This document shows, one piece after another, positions 22,701-32,696 of a stretch of DNA of 32,696 nucleotides; the stretch's first letter is position 1, and each line of letters starts with the position of its first letter. Location: NCBI GenBank assembly GCA_004151065.3, contig NWUY0300044958.1:1-32696 (forward strand), written 5' to 3'. Origin of the DNA: Larix sibirica (Eukaryota; Streptophyta; Pinopsida; Pinales; Pinaceae). Made by a program: the position numbers and the translations under genes. The notes beneath the pieces are model-generated. The model had not been told where the DNA came from. It did not search any database and worked only from the letters and a program-made list of their open reading frames with translations.

Positions 22701-23468
22701 ATCGACATCCCAAATCAATTCATCATCTCTCTCTATGATCCTGATATGAGACCTTCTTAAAGCAAAGATGAAGTTATTCCATTCTCTGGCTTGCACTCCA
22801 TCAAGCTCTAAGTGGTAAAACCCAATCCATCCTTGATTCCATAAAGAGGCGATAGTTGGGTCTGCAATTTGAAAAAAGAAGGAATAATCCCTTTTCCCTC
22901 AACAGAAGGACAAGGTATTGTGAGAGTAGATGCTTCTCATTACTTCCAGGCCAAGGGTCAACATCCAACCTACAGTTCTATCCATTTCCAATTTTCCGAG
23001 CCAGGTGAATCCCAATGAGATTGAATACCTTCAAAGCAACCTTCTATATGTTTGAGATGTTATTATGCTTCTTGTTAGGCTTATGAAACAATTCAATCAA
23101 GGATTCTAGAGCGATATCTTCTAATGAATTACATCTGTCCATAAGGATTGAGAGGATATTAATCTCCAAATGCTTTTAGCACCAAGGCTTTTGAGAAAAT
23201 ACATATATATTTTTAATCCCCACCCACTAGCTGCCTTTGGAAAAGCCAATCTTTCCCAACGAACCTAGAGAAAGGAGAAGCATATATTTCGAATTTTCTC
23301 AAGGATTCCTTCAGGGACCCATGCTAATGAGATCCAGTATACTGTAATAGCTTCGAGGACAGATTTAACAAGAACAAGTCTTCTTGCTTTCGAGAGCCAC
23401 TTGAGACTCCAAATCTTGAGCCTTTTGTCAATTTTTGCTAGAATTCACATCCAATCTTATTTTTTGTA

Positions 23469-24500
23469 TCAGTTTGGTTTCAAATGGAACCCCAAATATT
23501 TGTGCCCATTATCAAATTCCAATTTAGCAAAGCGGAGATTAGATGTGATGTATTCCTCTTCATCCACATCGATATCGAGACAATAAAAAGAAGATTTCCT
23601 ATCATTAACAACCATACCTATGGCCCGACTGAAAAGGTTCAGAATGTCAACTAATTTATCCATATCCCTTCTGGTTCCATCACAAAATATTAGGATGTCA
23701 TCTACAAACAATGGATGGGTTATGTTGAGCTGATTGGACATGTAGATGCATTTAAAACCACTAGTTATTTGTGCCTCTAAGAGAGATATGCTTAATCCTT
23801 CAACCACCAAGAGGAAAAGTAAGGGTGAAAGCGGGCGTCCTTGGGAAAGACCCCTTTCAGCTTGAAAGTAAGGAGATGTAGCTCCATTTATTAAAACTGA
23901 AAAGGATACCATTTGCATGCATTCCATCACCCAGTTAATAAAATCCACCTCGAAACCAATGTTTGTTAAGATCATCCAAAGATAGATCCAATTGACTCAA
24001 TCATAAACTTTAGATATATCGATTTTAATGACTTCCCCCTGAAGATTTCTGGTTTTGATCTTGTGGAGACCTTCTTGAGCAGCACCTATTGCTTCATGGA
24101 TCTACCTGCCCTTCAAGAAACAGAATTGCTCCTGAGAGACCGAATTTGATAAGATCCCTTTAATACTCCTAGCTATAATTTTTGCAATGATCTTCTAAAT
24201 CCCATTGCATAAATAAATGGGTCTAAAATCATCAAGAGTTTGAGGATCATTTGATTTTGGAATTAGAGCGTTAAAAGTGGCAGTGAAGGGGGCATGAATG
24301 CGACCATTTATTATTGATTCCTCCACCACACTTAAGAGGTCATGACCTAATATGTTGAAAAAGTCCAAATAAAATTCAATTGGGAGGCCATCTAGGCCAA
24401 GAATGTTTTCCTTCTGGAAGCTTTGGAGGGTTTCCTTGAGTTCCTCTTTTGATATAACCACCATCAAATCTTGATTTTCTTCCTCATTAACAAATCTCAG
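23469..24500 (-). other. Reverse transcriptase domain of ORF2
   Basis: Finger motifs GLDGLPIEFY and ALIPKSNDPQTLDDFRPI lead into motif A (KIDISKVYD, Asp codon 24018-24020). The motif LSQGRPLSPLLF follows, then the catalytic FVDD (23717-23728, in HPLFVDDILIF) and a thumb-side KYLGFHL. The polymerase Asp residues survive even though three stops lie in the same frame. Confidence 0.92.
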
Positions 24501-25079
24501 AAAAAATTGGGCAATTATAACAATTTCAACAATAGGCATTCCTTATTGGGCTTTGAATAGATTGTTGAAGTGGTTTTTTTCCATTTGAGAAATGCCCTCG
24601 AAGGAAGAATCTGAGACCCCTTCTTCATTTTTTAGACTCCATATGGTATTCGACAATTTCCTTCCCTAAGCATAAGCATGAAAGAATTTGGTATTCTCAT
24701 TGTCACAGCTGAGCCAAAGGACCCAACTTTTCAGTCTCCATTTGGATTCCTTATTATCCAATATTTCCTTATATCTGCCTTCAAGCTTAACCAAATTCTC
24801 TTTATCCACTTTTGTGAGAAACCCCCCTCCCTTCAATTCATGAACTTGTTGTAATGCTTCTTCAATGTCCTTGATCTCTCTTTCTTCTTCTTCCCTTTTT
24901 TTTCCCACTCCTGAGAATTATTCTTTAACTTCTTGATGTTTGTAGAAAATTGCACTGCAACATGAGATTGATCGCCTTGATCGAGAGGGGTCCAAGAACT
25001 TTGGACTAGTTCATGAAAGCCAACATCCTTCATCCATTATGAGTTAAACTTGAAAGAGCTACCTAGTTTGTTACCTTTT

Positions 25080-25778
25080 CCTCTAATTTCCAGAAAGATC
25101 AGGATATGATCTGATTCTGCCCCAGAGCCAATCCATTATCTGAATAATCTAGAATCATTCAACATCCTCTTGGAAATCAAAAACCTATCCAGCCTCTTTG
25201 CAATCCAATTTTGTCTTGCTCTCCTATTGCACCGGGTTGGCTTCAATTTCAAAGGTTCAATGTCAATTAGACCTTTTTTACATAAGTATGAGAAAGAAAT
25301 CGGCCTGTGGATTAGGAGTGGCTCTGGGACCCCAGCTTTCGGATTCTCCCATAGATAAATTAAGGTTGCCCCCAATTATTAGGTCGTTATGGTTCAAGAA
25401 GGATTTATTAGCTAGTTCATTCCAAAAATTCTCCCTCTTAGAATATGGACCATATAAATTGAGGATCCATAACTCTATATATAACTTAGACGAATAAAAA
25501 TCTAGTCCAATGCCTGAATAAATGCTCCATAAACTTTCAGCTTTGATTACTCTCGGATTCCACCCTACAACAACGGCTACAAAACACCCCCTAGCATCAA
25601 TCGACACAAAACACTAGTTCCTTAACAAGGATTCTAGCATTGATTTTACCACTTCACATTCTCCTAAGGTTTCCTGTAAAAAAATTATGTATATTCTATT
25701 GCTTTCAACTAGACGCTTCAACGATGATTTTTTAGTGGTGTTCGCCAACCCTCTGCAGTTGAAGGACAACAACTTCAT
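25080..25778 (-). other. AP-endonuclease (EEP) domain of ORF2
   Basis: Catalytic landmarks in order: Asn7 in SFNCRGL, Glu36 in FLQET, a LNLYGPYS stretch, IIGGNLNLSM and ESDHILIF (SDH at 25106-25114). The GGN should be GGD: the metal/catalytic Asp codon is AAC (25365-25367), one G-to-A change from GAC. The final Asp-His pair is intact. Confidence 0.85.
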
Positions 25779-25889
25779 TTTTTAATCTTGCCTATGCATT
25801 TCGGTGCTCTAAGTGCCCTATCAATGGAGAATTTTTTACCTGTTGCAAATTTTGCTATGGATCTATCCTATGCTTTCGACAGATGGGAT

Positions 25890-27809
25890 TGTCTACCTCT
25901 ACCCCTCGCTGTTGGGAACCAATATGGTAAAGGACTGAGCATCGAATATACTAGGGTCCGTAAGAGAGGTCATGATCTGTCTAGTTCTAAAGTTGTGCAA
26001 AATGACTGTACTTACAGACTTAGAAGACGACTCTATGGTGGAAGAAGCACAAAATGGAGGGGAAAAGGGAATCGTCCTTAGGGTAGTGCATATATCCGGA
26101 ACAAGGGGAGGGATGGTGAGCGAGCTCATGAGGTTCACTAGGGAGGTCAATGTGGCTACAACGGTACCATCAACATCTGAAAAAGGAATTGAAATTAAAT
26201 CATCAAAAAACATGGCATTTGCCTTCATGCCCTTGGGTTCGATCGAAGATTGCTTCGCACGAGCATTACAATCGTCTCCCTCCCCATCCACTTCCATCAT
26301 AATGCCTGGAGAACCCTAAAAGGGGATTGGTCGAATTATTTGTGTTTTTCCCAACTTCAAAAACATGAGGAGATATGACTGAGTGATGGACCATATCTGA
26401 GGTATTATGCCCACCCCCTTCACCATCACTTCTAAAAGGTTGTTTGATCTGAGGCATGCCCACCAGAGAACCCTTCAAGGGAAGGGAGCAATTAGATGCT
26501 ACATTACCAACCTCATGGCATTGACAACATCTAAAAGGAATTCCTTCGTAATCAAGGGCTTGTATAAAAAAAAATTATCCCCTTACCAACTTTAGTTCCT
26601 TCATCAAACCCGCCTGGGTATCCAATTTTATCAGTATGCATGTGAATGGCATTCTATCAATCTGCTCAAATGACATATCAGCCTCAAGAAAGACCCCCAG
26701 AGCATTTTTTATATGCTTAAAATCATCAATGGACCAGAATTCCAATGGCATCCCTAGAAGTCGAACCTAATTCGCTGAAACATTTAGACACTCTCTTTTG
26801 GGGTCAAAAAGAGGAGTCCACCTTTTCATGTTGATAGGAATCGATTTGATGCTCCAATTTTGATTCAAAATCCATTGAGCATCCTCCTGAGATTCCATAA
26901 AGAAAGAAAACCACCCCCTCACCATGGTTTTGACCTTAGGAGTGTAGTTGATCTTGTGACCCTGATTCACCTTCCCCTAGGCTCCAAGGAATTCTGGCTC
27001 AAATTTCCTAGCCCGATCTCTACCAACCACCACTTTGTCCACAACATCCTCTACATTATTCATTTTGATATCCTTCCCAAAACCCAAGTCAACCTCCTGT
27101 TCCCTCTAAGACATGCACCTCGCTTTCTTCTTCTGCTCTTTTCTCGAAGTTACCTATGCAATCTATGAGCGAGTCTCAACCGGCTTTGCGTGCTGTGAAT
27201 ACCCCTAAGGATAAATCCCATCTTCTGGAATACAGTCTTCGCTATGATGGCTTATGCCTTTTCTCACTTCCTTGGTTGAAGGGGACTCTCCGATCCAAAT
27301 CTAAGAGCCACCCGAAACAGTGAGATGAATGTCATGCGCCAAATATCCCAAACTTGGAAGGCTCAAGCTAGGGTTTTGAATTGGATGCAAACCCTCTTCC
27401 AAAAGCTGATCTGATAGAGGTGCATCCTACCCTTAGAACCCTGAACTGCTTACTGGTCCATGAATCCAAGAAGGAAAGGTCTCCAATTCCTATGAAGCAA
27501 AAGGTAAGAAGGTCCCCTCGGGCTGAGGATTTTCTATCTGGAGCAAAAAAGATTATGTGGGAAGTGGAGAAGATGAGATTCCAAAGAGAGGCATATTGGA
27601 AGACACGCCTCCAATGGAAACCGATGGGATGTAGCCAAAATCCCCCATATTTCCTACCGTAGAAAAATCTCGAGTTGGTTTGTTGTCCCAACCACTGAAG
27701 AATCTAGAAGAACCGTCCACCAATTGTATTCCAACATTCACAGCCCAGATATAATGCCTTCAAGTGGGTCCTTCGAATATTTAACCAACTCCTCTTTTAA
27801 GCCTTCCAT
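25890..27809 (-). pseudogene. LINE ORF1 (DUF4283-like plus zinc knuckle), broken
   Basis: The likely start is the ATG at 27809, opening MEGLKEELVKYSKDPLEG, with a TGA after about 23 codons. The N-terminal kilobase is heavily shifted. The conserved DUF4283-like core is clear at 26970-26767, with VRGWFSFFMESQEDA and a WTPLFDP motif, and continues through MPLEFWSIDDFKHIKNALG. The zinc knuckle is at 26488-26529, and a low-complexity tail follows to about 25900, just upstream of ORF2. The layout matches the ORF1 fragment at 33-1537. Confidence 0.85.
26488..26529 (-). other. CCHC zinc knuckle of LINE ORF1 with His-to-Asn change
   Basis: The minus strand reads CCQCHEVGNVASNC. Spacing is C-x2-C-x4-N-x4-C, with Asn (AAT, 26503-26505) where zinc-binding His (CAT) is expected. 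The change is one base. The lead-in YEGIPFR is typical. Confidence 0.8.
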
Positions 27810-27956
27810 TGCAAAGATTATACTCCCTCAAAAAAGAGAGAGTGTCACTACATTACCGTACGCTCCTTGCCTTTTTCCTCCGAGCTACGGAAACCCTAGG
27901 CATAGAGTCCATCTGAAACCTCTTAGGTCCATTAAAATTCCAATCCTTAGTACTCC

Positions 27957-28187
27957 TATTTTAAATAACAAGAATGTGGATTTGGTTCCACATTAATAAT
28001 TATACTCCAATAAAGGATCACAATGGGAGAGTACCATCCTCCTCCTTTAACTACAAGCCTAGTTCATTTTTTTGCATCAACATTCATTTTTTAATTAACA
28101 AGAATATGAATTTGGCTCTACATTAATAACCATACTCCACTATATAATCAAAGCGGGGGAATATTATCCTCCTCCTTTACCAATTAG
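27957..28187 (+). repeat. Two tandem units of about 130 bases
   Basis: Both units contain, in order, AACAAGAAT (27967 / 28097), a TTTGG...ACATTAATAA block, ATACTCCA, a GGG(A/G)GA(G/A)TA-type motif, and CCTCCTCCTTTA. The second unit ends near 28187. Related but more diverged motifs occur at 20691-21285 across the LINE, so the LINE appears to sit inside an older repeat field. Confidence 0.65.
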
Positions 28188-29759
28188 ATAGTTAAAAAAA
28201 CTTTAAACAAACCCCCTTAAATTAGTTCCATATTAGTTCCATATTAGTACTTCTCCCCTCTTAGTTCACAAAAGTGGTTAAAAAGTGATTTATGAAGCAT
28301 CACCAACACCAAAACATTACAATATAAATTCTCATATTGATATTAATCATATGCTTGCTTATAACTTCTTATATTAATAAGTTTTCATATTGATCTTTAC
28401 ATTGATACACATTTTATTATGAGAAAGATTGAGCAAATGACAGTCCTCTCAATCTTGACCGTCCATCAACAATATTTGATAGAAGATCTGTGACCCCTGC
28501 TAGTATTGTAGAGCACTATATAGCTCATTAAAAATGTTAAGGTCCCTTAGCTTGTTTCCATCTACTAGTTATCCATGCCATTTGCCATCCATACACTATT
28601 TTGATGGAATGTATTTTTTCTCTTATCATTGGCATCTAGAAGCGTCTTATCCAAAATGTGGAGCTCTGACGAGCTATTATCATAGTCTCTAATTTTGGAA
28701 GAAAAGGTGTTATGACCCCTATATGTCCCTATATGAGATAAAGTTTGTTTCTCTTTAGTCTACCATTTATTTGCAAAATCTTATTATATATTCCTTGAAA
28801 GTCTGAATCTAATCTCCTTTTTTTCATGTTCATGAGTATGGGAATTTCCAGTTGTTCAACACTGCCATTTGCATTCCCTAGATAGAGCAAGTAGTCTTAT
28901 TTGCCTCTTGTTTGGGCATCCATTGGGAAATAGGTAGACTACATCAAACAAAATATATTTTTCATGGTAGCCATGATTTCCTTTCAGTGTTTGTTCCTTA
29001 TAAACTTTGTTTCTAGTTTTCATATTTGCAAAAATTTCTTTTATGATATGTACAAATGCACAAGTAACGGTGTAGTCACATTTGTGTACTATAGATGGAT
29101 GAAGATGTTAACATATGAAGAAGACTAACCCTTTATAGACCAAAACTTCGTCAATCTTCACTAGCTTCGGCTTAATGTTGCAATTTGTATACAGTTTATA
29201 TCGTCTCTCATTCTCCCTCACTTTTACCTTAGCATAAAGATGCATACTCTCATTACTACAATGTTCACAAAATTAATTATTGACCCAAATTGTCCAAGAA
29301 ATTAACTATTGAAATTGTAGATATTTTATTTTTGTAAGCTCCGGGAAGAAATTATATTAATATACAAAAAATAAGTACAAGCACAAGAGTTTCAGGTGTT
29401 TTAGCAGTTTCTCCATACAGTTCATAATTCTAGGACTGCTGAATCTAAAACAAAATAGTCTCTCCTCAGTATGATTCCACTTCCTAAGTTTGTAATTACA
29501 CATTCTCCAAGAAAATATGTCCAAAAAAATAACTAGCAGGCTTAAGCCTGAGTACAAATTCAAAAAATATTGATTGTTCAAACTGCCTCTATGGGAATGA
29601 ATCTTAAACAAAATACTGACAGTGTTGTGGACTGTAAATTCCTTAGTATCGAAAATAGGAAAAAAAATAACAAAGCGAAGAATGAAAGGTTTACTCAACA
29701 TTTCGCTCTTCCTCGACGTCTTATGGCTTCTCTTCTACTATGGGGCATCTGAATTCTGC
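28188..29759. other. AT-rich intergenic stretch, no gene recognised
   Basis: I see no protein, RNA gene or element ends here. A short direct repeat (TTAGTTCCATA twice) lies near 28222-28245. Open frames near 29357-29701 are short and overlap on both strands without motif support. Confidence 0.5.
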
Positions 29760-30749
29760 CTAACTGGAGGAGTTTTCCATGGTCGCCTTGACAAGGTGCG
29801 CTACGGTCTTTCTGGGGGCGAAGAAGTCCATTGGTCCTTGGTGTTCCAACTTCTTCCTTTTGCTTCCACTAGTGGAAGCCATGTAACTTTTGTCCCACAC
29901 CATTATTGGCACCTTGCTGTGGTGACCTTCCCAAGTCTTCACTGGTTTGGAAATCAGTGAAGGGCTTGGGGATGGGAAGGAGGGGATAACTGGAGCCAAA
30001 GAAGGAGAGGAGGTGGAGTTGTTATCCCTACTAACATCATGAAACTGTAGGAGCACCTGTTGTAGCATATTATTGACCTTCCAGTAGTTCTTGCGGTGCG
30101 TTCTAGCACACTATCTGACCATCTGCGGTATAAACATTTCCTCCTCCCAATTGTCCAAAATATTTCTCATGCTGGTGGGAACCGAACTTTCATAGTCATT
30201 TTCCGAAGAACTTCTGATTTCACAGCGGTTGGAGCGTCCCATACCACTGCTAGCACGTTGAGGGGTGGCCCTGAGCCTCCTTGACATTTTTGTTGGCTGA
30301 AGATGATACTTGCTCTGAATTCTTTGTAGAATGTACAACCTGTCGTAGTCAAAAGGGAACCAGACCACTTTTGATTCCGGTGTGAAAAAAGTGCTAGCAT
30401 TTTTTAGTTTTACAGAGCCCAAAGTGGAATTCTGCTTTGCACGCAGAGCGGAAGCACAAACATAAAACCAAGCATAAAATATATCATAATGGAAACATTC
30501 CTTGCCCAAACCCGCGTTATCATTCGCCTCTGGATCCGTAGGAATGTCGGAGGGAGCCATGATTAGGGTGGTACCATATACCCTATTGAATTGAAATTCG
30601 TTGTCCATGAGCATTAAAACCCAAGACTTGGAAAGCTGTGGCCATTTAATGGCATTAACCCACTGATCGGACATACTCCACATGGAATGCAGTGAGGTGG
30701 CTCTGTGATGCAGATCACATGCGTCAATGAGTCGAGGTGACACCCGCAT
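29760..30749 (-). pseudogene. Unknown protein frame, one internal TAG (copy 1)
   Basis: This is the best coding-like frame in the window. From the ATG at 30749 (MRVSPRLIDACDLHH) it runs 212 codons to a TAG at 30111-30113. It then continues in the same frame for 116 codons to a TAG at 29760-29762. The N-terminal half has balanced composition with aromatic-rich segments (ECFHYDIFYAWFYV, WFPFDYDRLYILQRI). Next comes a basic Arg/Ser-rich part near residues 155-185. After the TAG there is a Ser/Pro-rich stretch (SLAPVIPSFPSPSPS) and a basic KRKK cluster that could be a nuclear signal. No signal peptide or membrane segment is clear. I do not recognise the family. It could be a single-stop pseudogene, a gene with a sequencing error, or part of an unlisted transposon. 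Confidence 0.55.
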
Positions 30750-31160
30750 CCAGGTTATTGAAATTATAGATATTGTGTTTATACAATTATTATATTATTT
30801 TTTGTAGATGATATTTAAAAAAAAAATCCATGTGTACATTAAATACAAAATATCTTTCTATTTGTTTTTGGATAGATATGCATGCTTCTATTGTCTATCC
30901 TTCTTGTTACCCTCCAGATACTATGTAGTGTGCCATACCAGATTGCCACAAAGGAGAGGTCCTTCTTTCTATGTAAAGGCCAAGCTTGGGCTTGATTTAT
31001 GTAGAGTGTTGGTCTGATGAGGCTCAAGACCCGTGGTTTGTTCATGGCAGGTCCTCTTGGTTTTTATTCTAGGAAGTGTTGGCTTAGTGGCATTGTTGCA
31101 TGCCCCTTGATGGGTGGAAGTCCCCCATCATGTTGGGCCATTTGTGCCCTGGGTTGGTGT
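29791..31160. repeat. 1370-base direct repeat, copy 1
   Basis: It matches 31162-32531 base for base at an offset of 1371, except for two adjacent bases (AA at 30351-30352 versus CT at 31722-31723), as far as I can read. It ends exactly at the single N at 31161. Confidence 0.95.
30750..31160. other. Flank 5' of the unknown frame, no gene
   Basis: The first ~100 bases above the ATG are very AT-rich and carry in-frame stops upstream of it, so the frame does not extend further without an intron. I see no clear 3' splice site next to the ATG. The rest has no recognisable coding content. Confidence 0.4.
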
Positions 31161-31161
31161 N
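31161..31161. other. Single N: assembly join
   Basis: The only ambiguous base in the window. It sits exactly between the two copies of the 1370-base repeat, which is the pattern of two contig ends placed next to each other without merging their overlap. Confidence 0.9.
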
Positions 31162-32120
31162 ACAAGGTGCGCTACGGTCTTTCTGGGGGCGAAGAAGTCC
31201 ATTGGTCCTTGGTGTTCCAACTTCTTCCTTTTGCTTCCACTAGTGGAAGCCATGTAACTTTTGTCCCACACCATTATTGGCACCTTGCTGTGGTGACCTT
31301 CCCAAGTCTTCACTGGTTTGGAAATCAGTGAAGGGCTTGGGGATGGGAAGGAGGGGATAACTGGAGCCAAAGAAGGAGAGGAGGTGGAGTTGTTATCCCT
31401 ACTAACATCATGAAACTGTAGGAGCACCTGTTGTAGCATATTATTGACCTTCCAGTAGTTCTTGCGGTGCGTTCTAGCACACTATCTGACCATCTGCGGT
31501 ATAAACATTTCCTCCTCCCAATTGTCCAAAATATTTCTCATGCTGGTGGGAACCGAACTTTCATAGTCATTTTCCGAAGAACTTCTGATTTCACAGCGGT
31601 TGGAGCGTCCCATACCACTGCTAGCACGTTGAGGGGTGGCCCTGAGCCTCCTTGACATTTTTGTTGGCTGAAGATGATACTTGCTCTGAATTCTTTGTAG
31701 AATGTACAACCTGTCGTAGTCCTAAGGGAACCAGACCACTTTTGATTCCGGTGTGAAAAAAGTGCTAGCATTTTTTAGTTTTACAGAGCCCAAAGTGGAA
31801 TTCTGCTTTGCACGCAGAGCGGAAGCACAAACATAAAACCAAGCATAAAATATATCATAATGGAAACATTCCTTGCCCAAACCCGCGTTATCATTCGCCT
31901 CTGGATCCGTAGGAATGTCGGAGGGAGCCATGATTAGGGTGGTACCATATACCCTATTGAATTGAAATTCGTTGTCCATGAGCATTAAAACCCAAGACTT
32001 GGAAAGCTGTGGCCATTTAATGGCATTAACCCACTGATCGGACATACTCCACATGGAATGCAGTGAGGTGGCTCTGTGATGCAGATCACATGCGTCAATG
32101 AGTCGAGGTGACACCCGCAT
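31162..32120 (-). pseudogene. Unknown protein frame, second copy, cut by the N
   Basis: This is the same frame as at 29760-30749, with its ATG at 32118-32120. It shares the TAG at 31482-31484 and has an extra TAG at 31722-31724, where a Phe codon (TTT) of the first copy is TAG because of the two-base difference. The last ~10 codons are replaced by the sequence beyond the N. If the duplication is an assembly artefact, this is not a separate gene but a second allele or a lower-quality read of the first. Confidence 0.55.
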
Positions 32121-32531
32121 CCAGGTTATTGAAATTATAGATATTGTGTTTATACAATTATTATATTATTTTTTGTAGATGATATTTAAAAAAAAAATCC
32201 ATGTGTACATTAAATACAAAATATCTTTCTATTTGTTTTTGGATAGATATGCATGCTTCTATTGTCTATCCTTCTTGTTACCCTCCAGATACTATGTAGT
32301 GTGCCATACCAGATTGCCACAAAGGAGAGGTCCTTCTTTCTATGTAAAGGCCAAGCTTGGGCTTGATTTATGTAGAGTGTTGGTCTGATGAGGCTCAAGA
32401 CCCGTGGTTTGTTCATGGCAGGTCCTCTTGGTTTTTATTCTAGGAAGTGTTGGCTTAGTGGCATTGTTGCATGCCCCTTGATGGGTGGAAGTCCCCCATC
32501 ATGTTGGGCCATTTGTGCCCTGGGTTGGTGT
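31162..32531. repeat. 1370-base direct repeat, copy 2
   Basis: The second copy of 29791-31160 starts directly after the N with the same ACAAGGTGCGC and ends at TGGGTTGGTGT, the same bases that end copy 1. Beyond 32531 the sequence is unique, to the window end. Confidence 0.95.
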
Positions 32532-32696
32532 ATGGTGCTTCTAAACACATGGCATAGGGGCTCCCACCCACACTCATATTTATGATTTGTAGAAAGTGAT
32601 TGCGCATGTAATGGTTGTCATACCCATTTTAACACACCTCATTATGCCCACTTGGACCTATTTTTTTTTATGTATTGACCCTCCTCTTGGCTCAAG
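32121..32696. other. Right end of window, no gene
   Basis: Bases 32121-32531 repeat the flank at 30750-31160. The last 165 bases are single-copy here, with no recognisable feature beyond a T8 run near 32661. Confidence 0.5.

Larger units (their letters stand above)
21770..25778 (-). pseudogene. LINE ORF2: endonuclease-RT-zf-RVT-RNase H, broken
   Basis: ORF2 of L1-type LINEs nicks target DNA and copies the element RNA at the nick. The ATG at 25778 opens MKLLSFNCRGLANTTKK, the normal start of the endonuclease fold. About 1,330 codons of homology follow, close to full length. Breaks include TAG at 25614-25616, a frameshift near 25285, a TAA just before the ESDH motif, a frameshift in an 8-base A run (24896-24903 on the plus strand), TAGs at 24195-24197 and 24102-24104, TGA at 23997-23999, and a frameshift in an 8-base G run (22086-22093). 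Between the two homopolymer breaks, RT and zf-RVT remain in a single frame, which shows the element decayed by point changes rather than rearrangement. Confidence 0.92.
21286..27955 (-). mobile_element. Nearly full-length, inactive plant L1-type LINE
   Basis: A ~6.7 kb non-LTR retrotransposon on the minus strand. It has a 5' UTR with CTAGGGTTTCC (near 27890), ORF1 from 27809, ORF2 from 25778, a 3' UTR of about 480 bases, and a short A-run (T7 on the plus strand, 21286-21292). Domain order in ORF2 is AP-endonuclease, RT, zf-RVT and RNase H, as in plant L1-clade elements. Internal stops, frameshifts in homopolymers and active-site changes make it dead. The 5' end is placed where the flanking 130-base repeat unit begins. 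The flanks show no convincing target-site duplication. Confidence 0.9.

Noticed and set aside
25972-26319. 115-codon plus-strand frame and overlapping frames
   Set aside because: They lie opposite the low-complexity tail of LINE ORF1. Position between the knuckle and the ORF2 start explains them.
21263-28002. TTTG(G)TT(T/C)CACATTA-type match at both LINE flanks as a target-site duplication
   Set aside because: The same motif recurs in the flanking repeat units on both sides, and at the 5' side it lies inside a unit, about 25 bases away from the likely LINE end.
20691-28187. Recurring CACATTAATAAT motifs as a CRISPR-like array
   Set aside because: Spacing is irregular, repeats are degenerate, the context is plant transposons, and no cas-like gene is present.
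31162-32120. A second independent gene for the unknown protein
   Set aside because: Near-identity and the N at the junction point to an unmerged assembly overlap.

Overview
This window looks like repeat-filled intergenic DNA from a large plant genome. It is AT-rich, it has no recognisable host gene, tRNA or rRNA, and nearly all of it can be read as transposable elements in several stages of decay. The LINEs carry plant L1-clade hallmarks: a DUF4283-like ORF1 with a CCHC knuckle, and an ORF2 with endonuclease, reverse transcriptase, zf-RVT and RNase H segments. The old, nested, stop-ridden elements would fit a conifer or similar giant genome, but the species is an inference.

Layout. Bases 1-1600 hold the 5' part of a minus-strand LINE cut by the window edge. 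Bases 2870-6220, 8866-11650 and 12330-13289 plus 20055-20690 are three plus-oriented copies of one unclassified repeat, called family A here. Between A1 and A2 lies a 5'-truncated minus-strand LTR element: an LTR at 6221-7110 with an adjacent polypurine tract, and internal sequence to 8865. The third A copy is split by a 6.77 kb minus-strand LTR retrotransposon (13290-20054). Its two LTRs are old and diverged, it has a decayed Ty3/gypsy-type gag, and no pol is detectable. Bases 20691-21285 and 27957-28187 carry related short AT-rich units. A nearly full-length but dead L1-type LINE (21286-27955, minus strand) lies between them.

At the right end, 29760-30749 (minus) holds the cleanest reading frame in the window. 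It is a 329-residue frame broken by a single in-frame TAG, and I do not recognise the protein. The 1370-base segment carrying most of it is repeated almost perfectly at 31162-32531, right after a single N at 31161. The simplest explanation is two overlapping contig ends that were not merged, not a biological duplication.

I did not find a clearly new biological system. The items most worth a second look are the unknown protein frame, the gag-only nested retrotransposon, the unclassified A family, and an almost perfect 26-bp hairpin at 12132-12190.
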